Source: Rhizophagus clarus (Eukaryota > Glomeromycota > Glomeromycetes > Glomerales > Glomeraceae). Taken from it: 64,000 nt of DNA. The stretch spans positions 248,001 to 312,000 of the forward strand of contig BLAL01000234.1 of NCBI GenBank assembly GCA_015698045.1, written 5' to 3'. The translations under genes and the position numbers were made by a program. Position 1 is the first letter of the stretch. The number at the start of each line of letters is the position of its first letter. The notes beneath the pieces are model-generated. The model did not search any database. It had not been told where the DNA came from and saw nothing but the letters and a program-made list of their open reading frames with translations. Positions 41,919-55,600 of this stretch are shown piece by piece.

Positions 41919-43114
41919 AATTTAAATTCAAGGCAAAGACAGTGTGTTGCTTCATACTTTATTGCAATTCTGATAGTGACTTATAGAGAAATTTCTTTCT
42001 CATGCACGCACAAAAAGAACGTAACATACAAAGAACAAATAGTTTCCCAAAAAATTACATGTAAGAAATGCTAAAACTATTATAAGAAAAAGAATCTCTG
42101 GCAAATAACTACAGATCCCATTCACTAATATATCTCAACTAGCGTATAGGCAACTATGCTTTACACTTCCTTTATAAAATCCCCCATCCACGATAAACGT
42201 CGATGAAAAACCATCCGGAAATGTTACAAGCACCGTTAAAGTAAAGACAACATATGGAGTTGAGTGCTCGTTAGCAACTTCTTCTGGTGACCACATACCT
42301 CGAAAACATAAACCCATTTCACCGGCGTCAAGACAAAACAGTCCTTAAAGACTATGGATCTACCTAGGTAAGGATTCGATGATAGTCCTACACGTGACTC
42401 ATCTGATCGGCATGCTACAAAAACTGCAGCACTTGAAGTCACCCTCCTTAAAATAAAAATCACCCAAACGCCGATTGATTTTGAAAATCACCAAACCTAT
42501 TGTCGATCAAATTTTCCAGTACCCCTTCATCCTCCAACAAAAACAATATTACACCAGAAAAAATGACTAAAAGAAAAAAAGAAAAGAAAACAAAAACAAA
42601 AACTGCAGGAAAAACCCAACTTTCGCTAAGAAAAAACCTGATGTAAACACCAAACCATCCCTTACACCAACACCACCTTATAAAAAAAAACAACTCAACC
42701 CCAGAACCAGCCATAAACTTCAACTGACGAGCTGTAAAACCAAGACCTTAGGATATCTTCTAAAAACAAGGGTCTGAACCGCAAACCACTTGGCCAGTTA
42801 GACTTTAAAGGCGTAGGAACTGGACGCACTACTAGTAACCTTTCAGAAAGCTCAGGGAAACGTTCATATGGTCTATCTATCTTACCCTATTATTGGTGTA
42901 TTCCCAACTTAACAATAACGTTTCTACTTGCAGCAAGCCATTAGGATATGAGCGAATACCTTAGACCAAGGTACGAGGCTCTGTAGGTTATCCTATAATA
43001 TCGAAAAGACCTTCTACAACCGCTCGAAGGCAAAAAGTCCTCATACTTTTCTTTCAAACTTCTTGGGAAAAAATGGACAAAGGATCAGCAGGAAGAGTTG
43101 ACGATCGGCATTAG
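41919..43114 (-). mobile_element. Element X: 1.2 kb LINE-like unit without recognisable ORF
   Basis: Its 3' end has the same TTGAATTTAAATT terminus as the LINEs, and its 5' end has CTCTTCCTGCTGATCCTTTG plus TCCATTTTTT, matching their leaders. The interior shares nothing obvious with LINE ORF1 or ORF2. Short minus-strand ORFs (42135-42317, 42236-42463, 42460-42723) have no recognisable domain. It may be a non-autonomous element using the LINE machinery, or a very diverged relative. Confidence 0.5.
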
Positions 43115-43549
43115 AATTTAAATTCAAGGCAAACGTGGCATAGTAGCCAATATCTTTATTAATTATCATTTAACCGATACAATTTATAATCATAAAAAGA
43201 AAACAAAAGGAAAATAAAAACTAACTAAAAATAAAGCTATAATATAGTTTCCTAAGTAAAAATAAAGTAATAAAAATTAATCTAAAAGAATAATCGCATT
43301 ATACTAAATTTTCCTAGATCTTTCTCCTTGATATATTCCAACCAAAGTAGAAGCAACTATGCTAACATAATAACGGATAACACGTCCACTATAAAAATTA
43401 ACATCCCATCCTGCAAAAGCTATTATTAAGTAGCATTGTTAGACGATCTATAAAACCTGATAAATGATTATACCATGGTAATCTCTGAATCATCAAGCTC
43501 TTAATCCAATCAGTTCCAGAGTCACGTGAAGTCACGAGATGGGTCAGAG
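43115..43549 (-). mobile_element. LINE B', 5'-truncated 3' end (435 bp)
   Basis: It matches the last part of LINE B (3' UTR and end of ORF2, through CACGAGATGGGTCAGAG) and then stops abruptly where copy B begins. 5' truncation is typical of incomplete target-primed reverse transcription. Confidence 0.8.
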
Positions 43550-43819
43550 AATTTAAATTCAAGGCAAACGCGGCATAGTAGCCAATATCTTTATTAATTA
43601 TTATTTAATCGATACAATTTATAATTATAAAAAGAAAACAAAAATAAAATAAAACTAACTAAAAATAAAGCTATATAGTCTCCTAAGTAAAAATAAAGTA
43701 ATAAAAATTAATCTAAAAGAATAATCGCATTACACTAAATTTCCCTAGATCTTCCCCCTTGATATATTCCAACCAAAGTAGAAGCAACTATGCTAACATA
43801 ATAACAGATAACACGCCCA

Positions 43820-46800
43820 CTATAAAAATTGATATCCTATCCTGCAAAAGCTGTTATTAAGTAGCACCGTTAGATGACCCATAAAACCCGACAAATGATT
43901 ATACCATGGTAATCCCTGGATCATCGAGTTCTTAATCCAATCAGGTCCAGAATCACGTGAAGTTACGAAATGGGTCAGAGGAGGTAGCGAAGAGAAAGGC
44001 ACATACGAAGTGGCAGGTAGATTAGAAGGCCGAGGAGTAGTTTTCAATTTTAAGGTAATGTTCATCACATCTTCCCATTTACTTTTATCATACGTATACG
44101 GATTCCAAATGTGTTTTCTAAGCTTCTGGACAAAGTTGTTGTGAATTGCAGCTACAACCTTCATAGCAGACTATCTGGAAATGGATAATTCTACGAACAA
44201 ATCAATAAAAAGTTTAGGCAAACACCCCCGAATGAGAGCATATGAGGACCAATTAGAAGAAGATATATTCCAGCAAGAAAGAAAAGAGAGCCTCCTGAGC
44301 ATAGGAGTGGAGTCCATGTCAACCAGTTCACCAGCTTCACGGAGTTTGGAGAACAAGTGATTTTGATAGGATTGCAAAATTCAGTGCATTATGCTACGAC
44401 GTTTGGAACAAACGATAAGATGCATCAGGTCTTCTTTGCGGTTGCAGCAAGAGCGACACGTTAGAAGATCAATATAAAGATCCAGACGTGTAATTTTCAA
44501 CTTCTTCAGGAGGGGTAAATCATCAAGGAAAAGTTTGAATTTGAAGGTGTAGTGTTTTGAAGCATGGTGAGCTTGAAAAGAAGCATCGTAAGATGGCAAG
44601 AAATTGAGAGTGAACCAGGTGAGATTCCAGTCAACAAGATAATCATCCCGATCAGTCAAACAAAAGGTAAACTGGAAGCGCCTAAGCGATAAGAGATCGC
44701 TCATATAGGTAGCCTGATAGTAGACCTTAAAGAGCCGCCTAGGATTGGATTCACAAATAATATCGTCATAAATCAAGCGGATACTGTGTGAAGAGGCGAT
44801 GAGTGCATTAGGAAGGAGAAAGGCATCATCGGACTGATGAGCTGAGTTAGCAAGAGAATCGGCAAATTCATTCCAATAATTGCCATCATGGTCTTTGACT
44901 TTAACAGGGAAAACAGTCAATCGTTTCTCGTGAATGCAACATTCAATAGAGGCCCAGAGTTCAAAATTGGTGGTTTTATAATAGAAACGACTGTTAGTAT
45001 AGGTAGAGGAGGCACAAAAACGCAAACCATCAATAGCGGCTTGAGAGTCCATGTATATAGAAACAACAGAATCTTCAGGAGTGGCGCTTAAAGCAGCGTA
45101 AATCGCAGCAGCTTTAGCTCTAGTGGAGGAAGGCCAATTACGAATAGTGCCATGTGCATAAGTAGCAACAGAATTAAGGTATCCAGCATCAGGTATAATC
45201 TGGACCCACAACCAACCCATTGAGACATCAGGAGATCCAAGATTTATAAGAGAACCATCGGTATAGAACCGGTAATGAGAACCTGGAAGAAGAACGATAG
45301 GAAAAGGAAGACCAGGTGGGTCGCATAAAGGCGGAAGACTTGCCGCATCACCAATGACCTCAGGAAGGGAAGAAGAGAAATCCAGGGGAATAGATAAGCG
45401 ATTGCAATATGAAGTCACCATGTCACAAAGGTCTGCCCAGGAATAGGGAGAAACCACCTCCATAGTAGTTTGCCGAATGCGCGCACAGTTGGTAGGAAAA
45501 ATCAAAGACTTTAACAGAGAGACCGTGAAAGTATACCGAGGCGCAATGGTGGTGTATTTATCGACAGCAGGAAAGGGAACATGAGCTTTACAACCTGTGC
45601 ATGGGTGAAAGCGGATAACATCACCAGGTGAGGAAAGGCAATCAGATATCCAATGGGCAATTATGCAAGTGTCCTTTTTGGGTTGAACGCTAAGCTGTTT
45701 GCCGAAAAGTGAAGCAGCGTTGTCATCTAATGAAACAAGCCAGTGCCTATTCTTTTGATTAGTAGTTAAGGATGGTGCCGCAATTGATTTATCAAATCCG
45801 CAATATTGCGGATTTTGGAGTTGAATTGCGGTTAGTGAACCGCAATTCCGCAATTCACCTGATCGGTTTTGGCAGTTTACCGAACCGATTTAATAAAAAA
45901 AACGTTTACGCAACGTTTTTTTAATTAATTTAATGAAAAAACGTTGCGAAACGTTTTTTCAAAGTATTTTAATTAATAAAAAGCGTTTCGCAACATTTTT
46001 TTAATTAATTTAAAGAAAAAATGTTGCGAAACATTTTTTCAAAGTATTTTAATTAAAAAAAACGTTTCGCAACATTTTTTTAATTAATTTAAAGAAAAAA
46101 CGTTGCGAAACGTTTTTCAAAGTATATTTAATTAAAAAAAAACGTTTCGCAACATTTTTTAATTAATTTAAAGAAAAAACGTTGTGAAACATTTTTTCAA
46201 AGTATATTTTAATTAAAAAAAACGTTTCACAACATTTTTTTGGATTGCTTTAGCGAAATTGCAATTCCGCAAATGTATCGCAATTCCGCAAATGTGCCGC
46301 AATTCCGCAATTATTCCGCAATTGAATTGCGGTACTTTGCGGAATTGCGGAATATTTGCGGAATTGAGGACAATTGCGGATTGCAGAATTGCGGATATTT
46401 AGGTTTAAAAATCCGCAATGTTCCGCAATACCGTAAATCGCAATTATTCCGCAATTGCTTATTTGCGGCACCATCCTTATTAGTAGTAACACCAGGAACC
46501 AAAGAAATGACAGGGGTGGTGGAGGGAGAACACACATAACGATCATATAAATGATCATGAGAGTCGAGAATGGTAGTGTGAGCTTGAATATCCAGATACT
46601 ATTTGTGTGGAAGAGAGCGACCGCGTTTATCAGCCAACTGAGCAATGTAAGCAGTCTGATAGGCGGCCCAAGAAATAAGATGGGAACCAGTGGGCGTGAT
46701 CAATTGCGAGAGATAATATAGATGACGTTTTCTGAGGACCTTAAGGCAAGCCTTGAAAGTTTTAGGGCTCATACATGAATACAAAGGAGTATGGCCAGGC

Positions 46801-49800
46801 AAAGTAAGATCCGGAGACGACCAAGTGGAATGAGCATGTTGCAGCCGAAAGGGGGTGGAGACCATGGAAGCAAGAGTGCAAGCGATATAATCACATTTAA
46901 AGGCATTCATATTAAACCATAAAGACCAATCAGCCACCATCAATGGAGAGACAGGGATCAAAAATTGGAACTGAATCAACATTAATCTATAAACAAATAA
47001 ACGTTGAATAAAGGGAGTGGAGGAATTAGCCATCAAAAATAAATTGTTAACGTGACATTGAATCAAATGGGAAGACAAATTAATCAATCCCAAAGCTTGG
47101 GAAAGATATAAAATAGGATTAGGTAGAGCACGAGAAAAGTTAGCCTTTTGTTTAACCAGCGAGCGGACGAGTTTTGTATCAGTATAGCAGTTCTTAGCCG
47201 AAAGGTGAGTGACTTGCATACGATATTTAAGTTTAGGGATGAGCACCGTATTGTAGAGGTAGACGACTTGTTTAGCCATTAATTTAGCTGGGTGAAGAGT
47301 AGTGGCGAAAGAATTGCATTCATTAGCAATTTGTTTTTTAACAAAATCCCGAGAGCCTTTAATGTTGAACCAAACGCCTAAAAACTGAAATGAAGAGGTA
47401 ATAGAAATAGGGATAACAAATATAGAAGAAATACTATTTAAAGAGGACAGAGACAAATGAAATTCCACAGGGGAAACATTAGAAGTAGTGGTTAGGGGTA
47501 GAGAATTTGATATCAAAACATATTTGTGGTGATTAGCAGAAGTATTATTCAGAGCGTAAAATTCTTCTGTGATAGATAGCATATGTTCTAAGCCAGCTTT
47601 AGACGACGAGATAAGAGTAGAGTCATCCATAAAGACTAGGTTATTAATAGTAAGATTTGAACTATCATTAAGAGGCATCGGAAGGAGCGAAGGAGAGCGT
47701 AAAATATAAGGATCTAACATCTCTTTCTTTAACACAGACAAGAGGGGATCGATATATATGACCCAGAGAAGAGGAGAAATCACCTCGCCTTGTTCAATAT
47801 CAATGCGGACCCGGTATGAAGGAGTATCACCATGAGCAGTGAAAACTCGATTTGATCGATTCATAAAAAGTGACAAAATGAGTTGAATGGAAGAAGCTGG
47901 CAAGCGAATACGTTCCAAAGTGAATTTCAACATAGTAAGATGAACAGAATCAAACGCTTTAGAAATATCCTGGGAGAAGATCCACAGAGGAGAATTAGTA
48001 CAATTAGCATCATGAATGACAGATTTAAGAGTTATAATAGGATCACGGCAAGTTCCACCAGGTAGGCCAGCGAAATTACCACCAGTGAGAACATTATGAG
48101 CAGCGAGGATGAAAGACAAGCGGTTGTAAAAGAGCTTGACAAATGATTTCCGTATAACTTCCAAGAGTGTGATGGGCCGGGTATTCTGTAATTGACAGTG
48201 CCATTCGTGTGGTTTGGGAATAGGGAAAACCATAGCCTGACGCCATAGGTCTGGAATGTCCGCAGAAGCAAAACATTTACGGATTAATGTTAAAAGTAAA
48301 GCGTTGGCGACAGGGCCAAGATGTTTAAGCATTTCATAAGTAATCATGGAGGGACCAGGAGCTTTGCCATTGGGCATGGAGGAAATTGTGCTTAACCATT
48401 CTTCCAAAGAAGGGGGAGATAAGAGAGAATTGTAGATTGCGGGCGAAATTGAGTCCATAGGTGAATACTCAGATTGCCATCTATCAGGTAATGCAGAAAT
48501 GTGCAAAGGGGGGGTAGATTTAATAGGAACCGCGTGCTGGAAATGTTCAACCACAGCATCGGAAATAGCCAGAGGGTCGGTCAGTAGGCGAGGAGAGGTA
48601 GGATGATCAATGAAAACACGATCCAACACGATTCTTCGACGGGAACGAGAGAGCGCTGAGTTGATGAAAGAGGAAATGTCAGTATCAAAATTGAGATCGC
48701 GTTGCTCAATGTGAGATTTGATAGAAAGGTCTTGGTATTCTTTTTCTTTCAGAAGGTGTAAACCTCTTAATAGAGAAGAGGAATGAGATAAAATATCAAA
48801 AATATGTTTGAAATTATCTGCCTGACAAGAAGATAAAGTAGTGGGTAAGACGGGAATAGTAGAAAAACAAGATTTATAAAGGCGAAATATATTTCCTAAA
48901 CGAATAAGGTAAATAGACTATTTACGGTCATGTGAAGAGGAAAAGGAATGCGGATATTTTCGCAAAAGTCTAATAGAATGAAGAACCTGATTAAGGAAAT
49001 GATAGTGTTGTATGAGAGTTTCTAGTTCCTTAGGAAGTTTCGGGGTGTGATCATTTCCGATCGTGCGTGAGGGTAAAACAGCAGTTGCTCCAGCAATAAT
49101 AGAGGAGTGCAAATATTCGCACATCTGGTTGATATGCCAAGAGGCAAAGGTGGTGGGGGGTACATTACAAGCAGCATCTATATGGGCCGAAAAGTCATCC
49201 CACAGAGCCGGAGAAACAGAGTCCAAAAGAAAAATACGGCGTGTGCGTCTATTAAGTTGACGAGCACGGGCCAATTTGACAGAAGAGCGTAAGAGGGAGG
49301 AGTCAAAGTAAGTGATGACAGGGTTGTGATCAGACAGAGAACTATCACAGGCGTCAGAAATGATAGAAGTAAGCAAAAAGGATTTAAAAAGAGGGCATGA
49401 CTAAATATAGTCGATGCGAGTAATAATATCGGCACGATGAAAAGTACCCAGAGAGTCAGAAAAATTGACAGGAGTAAAGTCCACGTAATCGTTGCTCAAA
49501 AGGAAATTAAAGAGTCTGTGGATACGTTTGGAGGCAATTTGGGGTTGATTGAAAAATATGGGGTAAAATTGATCTAAATGCATATTAAAGTCCCCACAGA
49601 TAGCATGGTGAAAGCCTAGTCGCTTAGTGTCTGACAGGCATGGATGAGCAAGTCTATAGTGGAGTCGCGTAAGGCTTGATTCGAGGTAGGGGGTATGTAG
49701 ACTACAAAAATACGCAGCTTAATGTTGCCTTTGAAATACAAATCAACAGAAAGCAGGCGTGATGAATGGGAAGTGTATGTGTGGACGTGAGGAGCCAAAG

Positions 49801-50173
49801 AAGTTTTGATGAATAACGAAACACTGCCAGAAGAGCGGATGTGTTGTGAGGTATCCAAGGAAGAAGAAAAAACAGTATAATTAGAGAGGCGCTTTGATAA
49901 AAATTGCATCTGCTTGGGGTGTAAATAGGTGTCGACGACCCCACCTAGAGAGATATGTTTAAGAGAAAAGAAGTTATTCAATTGTTCAATTTTATTTTGA
50001 GAATGTGTTTTTAAACCATTAATATTAAATGAAGAAATGTTAAAAAAGTTGGAGAGGAGAGGGGTTGAGGAAACAGAAGAAAATAAGGAGTCTTGTAAAG
50101 AAAGATTTTCTATATCAATAGGATTGGGAGGGTTACGAACAAAAGAATCATAATTGAAATTATTGTCTGTCAT
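43820..50173 (-). pseudogene. LINE B ORF2: endonuclease, reverse transcriptase, RNase H (dead)
   Basis: It starts MTDNNFNYDSFVRNPPNP. Endonuclease: SSFNINGLK, IDYI then TAG at 49401, SDHNPVITY. Reverse transcriptase (within 46599-48629): NGKAPGPSMITYEMLKHLG, FSQDISKAFDSVH, GEVISPLLW, FMDDSTLIS in place of the usual YADD. RNase H: YTDGS, KAAAIYAALS, YMDSQAAID, HDGNYWNEFADSLAN. A C-terminal CRSCCNRKEDLMHLIVC likely binds zinc. Lesions: frameshift near 49620, stops at 49401, 48918 (TAG for TGG), 46599 (TAG for TGG), 44378-44380 region (TGA) and 44171 (TAG for CAG), plus the MITE. It ends at 43820. Confidence 0.85.
45767..46479. mobile_element. 713-bp hAT-type MITE with palindromic 79-bp array
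   Basis: The perfect 17-bp ends are TAAGGATGGTGCCGCAA, with the 8-bp duplication TTAGTAGT at 45759-45766 and 46480-46487. LINE D shows the empty site. Next to each end are CCGCAATATTGCGG-like dyads and CCGCAATTCCGCAA repeats. The middle (45895-46240) is a 78-80 bp tandem array of AAAACGTTTCGCAAC paired with GTTGCGAAACGTTTT. The ORFs here are repeat translation. It is a relative of the 2.55 kb element at 12784. Confidence 0.9.
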
Positions 50174-50220
50174 TAAAACACTATGATAAATTAGACGGGG
50201 AAGAAAAGAAAGGGGAACAA

Positions 50221-52343
50221 TTATTTGGAACTGGCTGTATTAGCCGAGTTCGAGGTAATAGAGGTGTTAATTGATCTGATAAAGCCGCTAATAGAGGCTA
50301 CGAGCATGTCCATTTTACTTTCAATGGCTGAGTGCTTTTCATTAATAGCCTGAATTTCAGCGCTAGCATGTTTCGGGAAGGGGACGGGAGCAGAAGGTGT
50401 AATAACAGCCGAGGATGAGGTGCTAGCGGGAACTACATGAGATGTCGAGGGGACAAAATCAGGTAAAAGGGGGTTGAGAGGACGTGAAGGCGACATGACA
50501 AGAGGAGAATCTTGCGCCAAAGAAGGGTGAGAAACAGTGGGTTGATCGATGTTCATGTCAGAAGATTGTGTGGCAGTGGGTGGAACAGAGGGCGAAGAGT
50601 GTAGACCAATATGCCATTCTATACGAGTCATATGTTGATCGTTAAGTTCAAGGGCAGTAATGCGGTCGCGTACATCAGCCATATCTTGCTGCAAAGCTTT
50701 TAGCAAGGATAAAATTTCACTGGCATCCTGTGGGGACAAAAGAGGTGGCTGGTTGCGCGTTGAAGAGAGAGGGGGAGTGCGTAGTGCAGAAGAGAAAGAG
50801 ACTGAATGGTCACGCTTATCGTTAGATTTAGAGCGATTGCGATGATTGTTGGGGATGTTGGCATTGGATATAGCAGAAGAAGATTGCTGGTGCTGGGAAG
50901 GTTGAGAGTTATCAGGGCCCTTAGAGCGCGAGCGCGAGTGAGAGCGTGAGCGCAAAGTAGGTTTAGGTCGAAAGGGCTGACCAACGTGAAAACGCTCTTT
51001 GAGTGCAGCCACGGGGTTTCGATCACGGGTTCTACCCCGTTGTTGGCAGAGTGGGCATTGGTTGGGAGCACATCCTAACTTGCCACATCAATGGCAGAGT
51101 TTGTTGGTGTCATCAGGTAGATTCCATTGTAGAGTGTGCCCTTGATAGCCAATGAATTGTTCCATAGCGGCATCCATAAGTTCCTGAGAGGGGAAGGTGA
51201 TGTAGGCCCATCTTTTGGGCTTATAGGAATTGAGAGATAGGGGGACGTTAACAGCTTTAGCGCTGAGTTCTCTGATGAGGGGAGCTAAATCGATGTCCTT
51301 GGTATTAGGGGGTAACTGGGTGAGTGTAGCGACAAATGCATGGCGAGCAGATTTTTGATCCACCGTGTAGTGATACGGGGTAACTCTTAGGCAGGTCGAG
51401 AAACAGTATACTGCCTATTGGGAATCAAACCGGGCGATTGATTGTGCAGAGTTATAGACAATTCGAGCTTGTTGAACTTTGGCATTTTTTCTGGAGTAAA
51501 CTCGACAGAATGCGATATTACCGAATTTCTTGAAGTAAGATATGACATTTTCTTTGGTAAGGAAGAATGGGATGTCAGTAACTTGAATGGCCCAGAGATC
51601 TTCATTACTCCGGAGTTGCTTAGGATCGTCTGCATGGAATACAAGGTCAGTGAACTGCTGGTGGGCAGCACCAACACAAGCATCACGTGCCTCCCTAGTT
51701 TGGAAGTGGATAACGAGGCGCTTGGAATTACCAGAACCAGTCATACATGCTTTACCGGTGTATGATTCATACATTTCCAAAAAGGTGTTGTTAACTGCAT
51801 CAATCAATGCCTTATTCGTAGGAAAGTTTTTTAGAGTTTCAGGGGCTGAGTTAGGTGCGGCCGCAGCTTGGTAATCATTTCTATTAAAAGAAAAGGTAGG
51901 AGATGGGATAGGCAATTGATCAACAGGGGAATCATCAGCAGTGGCCTTATCAGGCGATGCGTTAGGGGGGATGCAGAAGTCGTTGTTCTGGCATGCATAG
52001 ACGCGTTGAGGTTATTAGACGCGTCATTGTTGGGCGCAGAGAAGGCCGCAGCACTATTCGGAGGAGAGGAGAGAGAAGTTAAAACAGTATTATTTTCTTT
52101 GGGAGGAGAAGAGAGATCATCTACTCCAACGTCAGCCGCTGTATCGGTGACGAAGTCTTCATCCATAGTAGTTTCGGAGTGAGTTCTAGTATGTTTCTGC
52201 TGAGCGGCACTTTCACTGTCAGAGCTGGAGTTGTCAGAGTTATTATTATTATTTCTTTTATTATGACGGTGGGCCCTTCTACTATTAGTATTAGGGAAAC
52301 TGCCGCCTCGTCGAGCAACATTTTGAGAGGTGCGCGAGGACAT
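50221..52343 (-). pseudogene. LINE B ORF1 (RRM/zinc-knuckle protein, dead)
   Basis: It starts MSSRTSQNVARRGG. The frame is lost by a missing base near 51968, is readable again from 51915 (RRM-like VTDIPFFLTKENVISYFKK), and hits TAG at 51415 where copy C has TGG and TGA at 51088 inside the zinc knuckle. The last block (51012-50221) has an SR-rich part, a predicted coiled coil (LSLLKALQQDMADVRDRITAL) and ends NSANTASSK. Product would be an RNA-binding ORF1 protein. Confidence 0.8.
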
Positions 52344-52697
52344 TTTAGATAGGAAAACTATAAGTTTATATGATAAGTTTGTCTTAAGAAAAAATGGACA
52401 GAGTGATCAGTGGAAAAAGGAGTGCCAGAATTTAAATTCAAGGCAAACGCGGCATAGTAGCCCTTATCTTTATTAATTATTATTAAACTGATACAATTTA
52501 CAAAATATAAAAGAAACAAATTAAAATAAAACTAACTAAAAACAAAGCTATATAGTCTCCTAAGTAAAAATATAGTAATAAACCTATCCTAAAAAGAATA
52601 AATCGCATTACACTAAATTTCCCTAGATCTTCCCCTTTGATATATTCCAACCAAAGTAGAAGCAACTATGCTAACATAATAACGGATAACACGCCCA

Positions 52698-55600
52698 CTA
52701 TAAAAATTGACATCCCATCCTGCAAAAGCTGTTATTAAGTAGCACCGTTAGACAACCCATAAAATCCGACAGATGTTTGAACCATGCCAAACCTTGAATC
52801 ATCGAGTCCTTTATCCAATTAAAAGCGGAGTCATGTGGAATCACGAGATGGGTCGGAGGAGGTAGTGAAGAGAAAGGCACATACGAAGTGGCAGGCAAAT
52901 TAGTAGGCCGAGGAGAAGTTTTCAACTTAAGAGTGATGTTCATCGCGTCTTTCCATTTAGATTTATCATAAGTACGCGGATTCCAGATGTGTTTTCTAAG
53001 CTTCTGGATGAAGTTGTTGTGAATCGCAGCTACGACCTTCATAGCAGACTGTCTGGGGATAGATAAATTAACAAATAAATCAATAAACATCGTGAGTAAA
53101 CAACCCCGGATAAGTGCGTAAGAGGACCAATTAGAAGAAGAAACGGTCCAACAAGAGAAAGAAGAGAGTTTCCTAAGCATAGGCGTAGAATCTATATCAG
53201 CCATTTCACCAGCTTCGCGAAGTTTGGAAAATAAGTGATTCTGATAAGATTGGAAAATTTGATGCATGACGGAACAGCGTCTGGAGCAGAGGATTAGATG
53301 CATCAAGTCCTCCATGCGATCCCGGTAGGAATGACACGTAAGGAGATCAATATAAAGATCAGAGCGGGTAATTTTCAACATTTCCAGGAGAGGCAAATCA
53401 TCGAGGAAGAGTTTAAATTTGAAGGTATAATGCCTTGCGGCGTGAAAAGCTTGGAAAGAAGCATCATGTGTCGGGGAAAAGTTAAGAGCAAACCAAGTGA
53501 GTTCTCAGTCAACTACATAGTCGTCCTTGTTAGTTAGACAATATACAAATTGAAAACGTTTGAGAGATAAAGAGTCCTTCAAAAAGGAGGCCTGAAAATG
53601 GAGTTTGAAGAGCCGCCTAGGGTTGGATTCACAAATAACATCATAATACACTAAGCGGACATTGTGCGAGGAAGTATAAGTGGCCGCAGGCAAAAGAGGA
53701 GCTGTATCCAAATGATGGGCAAAGTTCGCAAGGGAGTCAGCAAATTTGTTCCAATAATTGCCATCATGGCCTTTAACCTTGACAGGGAGAACCGTGAGGC
53801 GTTTCGTATGAATGGAGCGTTTAATAGAGGCCCACAGTTCAAAGTTGGTAGTTTTGTAATATAGACGACTGTTAGAATAAGAAAAGGAGGCACATAAACT
53901 CAAACCATCAATGGCAGCTTGAGAATCCGTGTAAATAGTAATGGTAGAATCATCCAGAGAAACGCTTAAAGCAGCATAAATCGCAGCAGCTTCAGCTCAG
54001 GTAGAAAAAGGCCAGTTGCGTATAGTGCCATGCACAAATGTAGCAACAGAATTGAGATAACCAGCGTCATGAATTAATTGAACCCAAGACTATACTTGCC
54101 GCCCATTCCCCAAAAAAGGAAATTTAGACAATGATTTAATGTCGATCTCATTGTTTAAATTTCCTTTTTGAGGAATGGGCGGCAAGTATACTCAAGACCA
54201 ACCCATCAAGACTTCAGGAGTGCCAAGGTTAATAAGGGAACTATCAGTATAATAACGATAATGAGACCCTGACGGAAGAGGAACTGAAGACGGAAGTAGA
54301 GGCAAGTCACCTAGAGGAGAAGCCACAGTCGAGTCACACCCAACTATAAGGGAGGAGGAAGAGAAGTCTGGTAAAATATTGAGGCGCCTATAATAAGGAA
54401 CCACTGTGATACTGAGGTCAGCCCAAGAGTAAGGGGAAACGACTTCCGTGGTAGACTGTCGAATACGTTCACAATTGGTAGGGAGAATCAAAGATTTCAA
54501 CAAAGAAATCTTGAAGGTGCAGCGAGGTGGGACAGTGGTATATTTGTTAGTTGAAGGAAATAGAACGTGCGCATAACAGCCTGGACACGGACGAAGGCGA
54601 ATAATGTCACCAGGGGAGGAGAGGCAGTCAGACGTCCAATGGACAATCATACAGGTATCTTTCTTAGGCTGCACGCTGAGCTGTTTGCCAAAAAGATGAG
54701 CACCATTATCGTCAAGTATAACAAGCTAATGCCAATTCTTTTGAGTCGTAGTGACACCAGGAACTAAGGTGACGGTAGAGGCAGTAGCAGGGGAACAAAC
54801 ATATCGATCAAGTAACAGATCATGAGAGTCAGGAAGGGTGGTGTTGGCCTTAATGTCTAAATACCACTTTTGAGAAAGAGAACGGCCACGTTTGTCTGTG
54901 AGTTGAGCAATGTAAGCGGTTCGATAGGCAGTCCAAGAAACGAGATGGGAGCCAGATGGTACAATCAACTGTGATAGGTAGTAAAGATGGCGTTTCCGAA
55001 GGACCTTGAGGCAAGCTTTAAAGACATGCGAGCTCATACACGTATATAAAGGGGTATGGCCAGGGAGAGTAAGGTCCGGAAATGATGAAGAAAATTGAGC
55101 ATGCTGCAGGCGGAAGGGAGTAGAGATCACAGAGGCAAGAGTGCAGGCGATATAATCACGCTTAAAAGCAATCATAGTGGACCATAAAGACCAATCATCC
55201 ACCATCAAAGGGGAAATAGGAATTAAAAATCTAAACTGTATCAACATTAGTCTATAAATAAATAAACGTTATATAAAAAGGGTAGAAGAATTAGCCATCA
55301 AAAACAAATTATTAACATGACATTGAATCAAATGAGAAGACAAATTAATCAGTCCTAAAGCCTGAGAAAGATAAAGCATAGGATTGGGAAGAGAACGAGA
55401 AAAGTTAGCTTTGTGTTTAACAAGCGAACGTATAGATCTTGTGGCAGAATAGCAATTGGCCGTAGAAAGATGGGTAACTTGCATACGGTACTCCAATTTA
55501 GGGATAAGCACCGAGTTGTAAAGATAAACCACTTGTTTGGCAGATAATTTGGCCGGGCGAAAAGTGGTGGCAAAGGAGTTGCATTCACTAGCGATCTGTT

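Larger units (their letters stand above)
43550..52428 (-). mobile_element. LINE copy B, full-length, broken
   Basis: Runs from the 3' terminus TTGAATTTAAATT at 43550 to the 5' leader TTTTTCCACTGATCACTCTG near 52420. About 8.2 kb without the 713-bp MITE at 45767-46479. ORF1 and ORF2 are in the LINE order, both with stops and frameshifts. It abuts B' on one side and LINE C on the other with no host DNA between. Confidence 0.9.

Noticed and set aside
42460..42723. Minus-strand hydrophobic ORF in element X
   Set aside because: Phe/Val-rich run is the antisense of an A/C-rich tract; no conserved motif.
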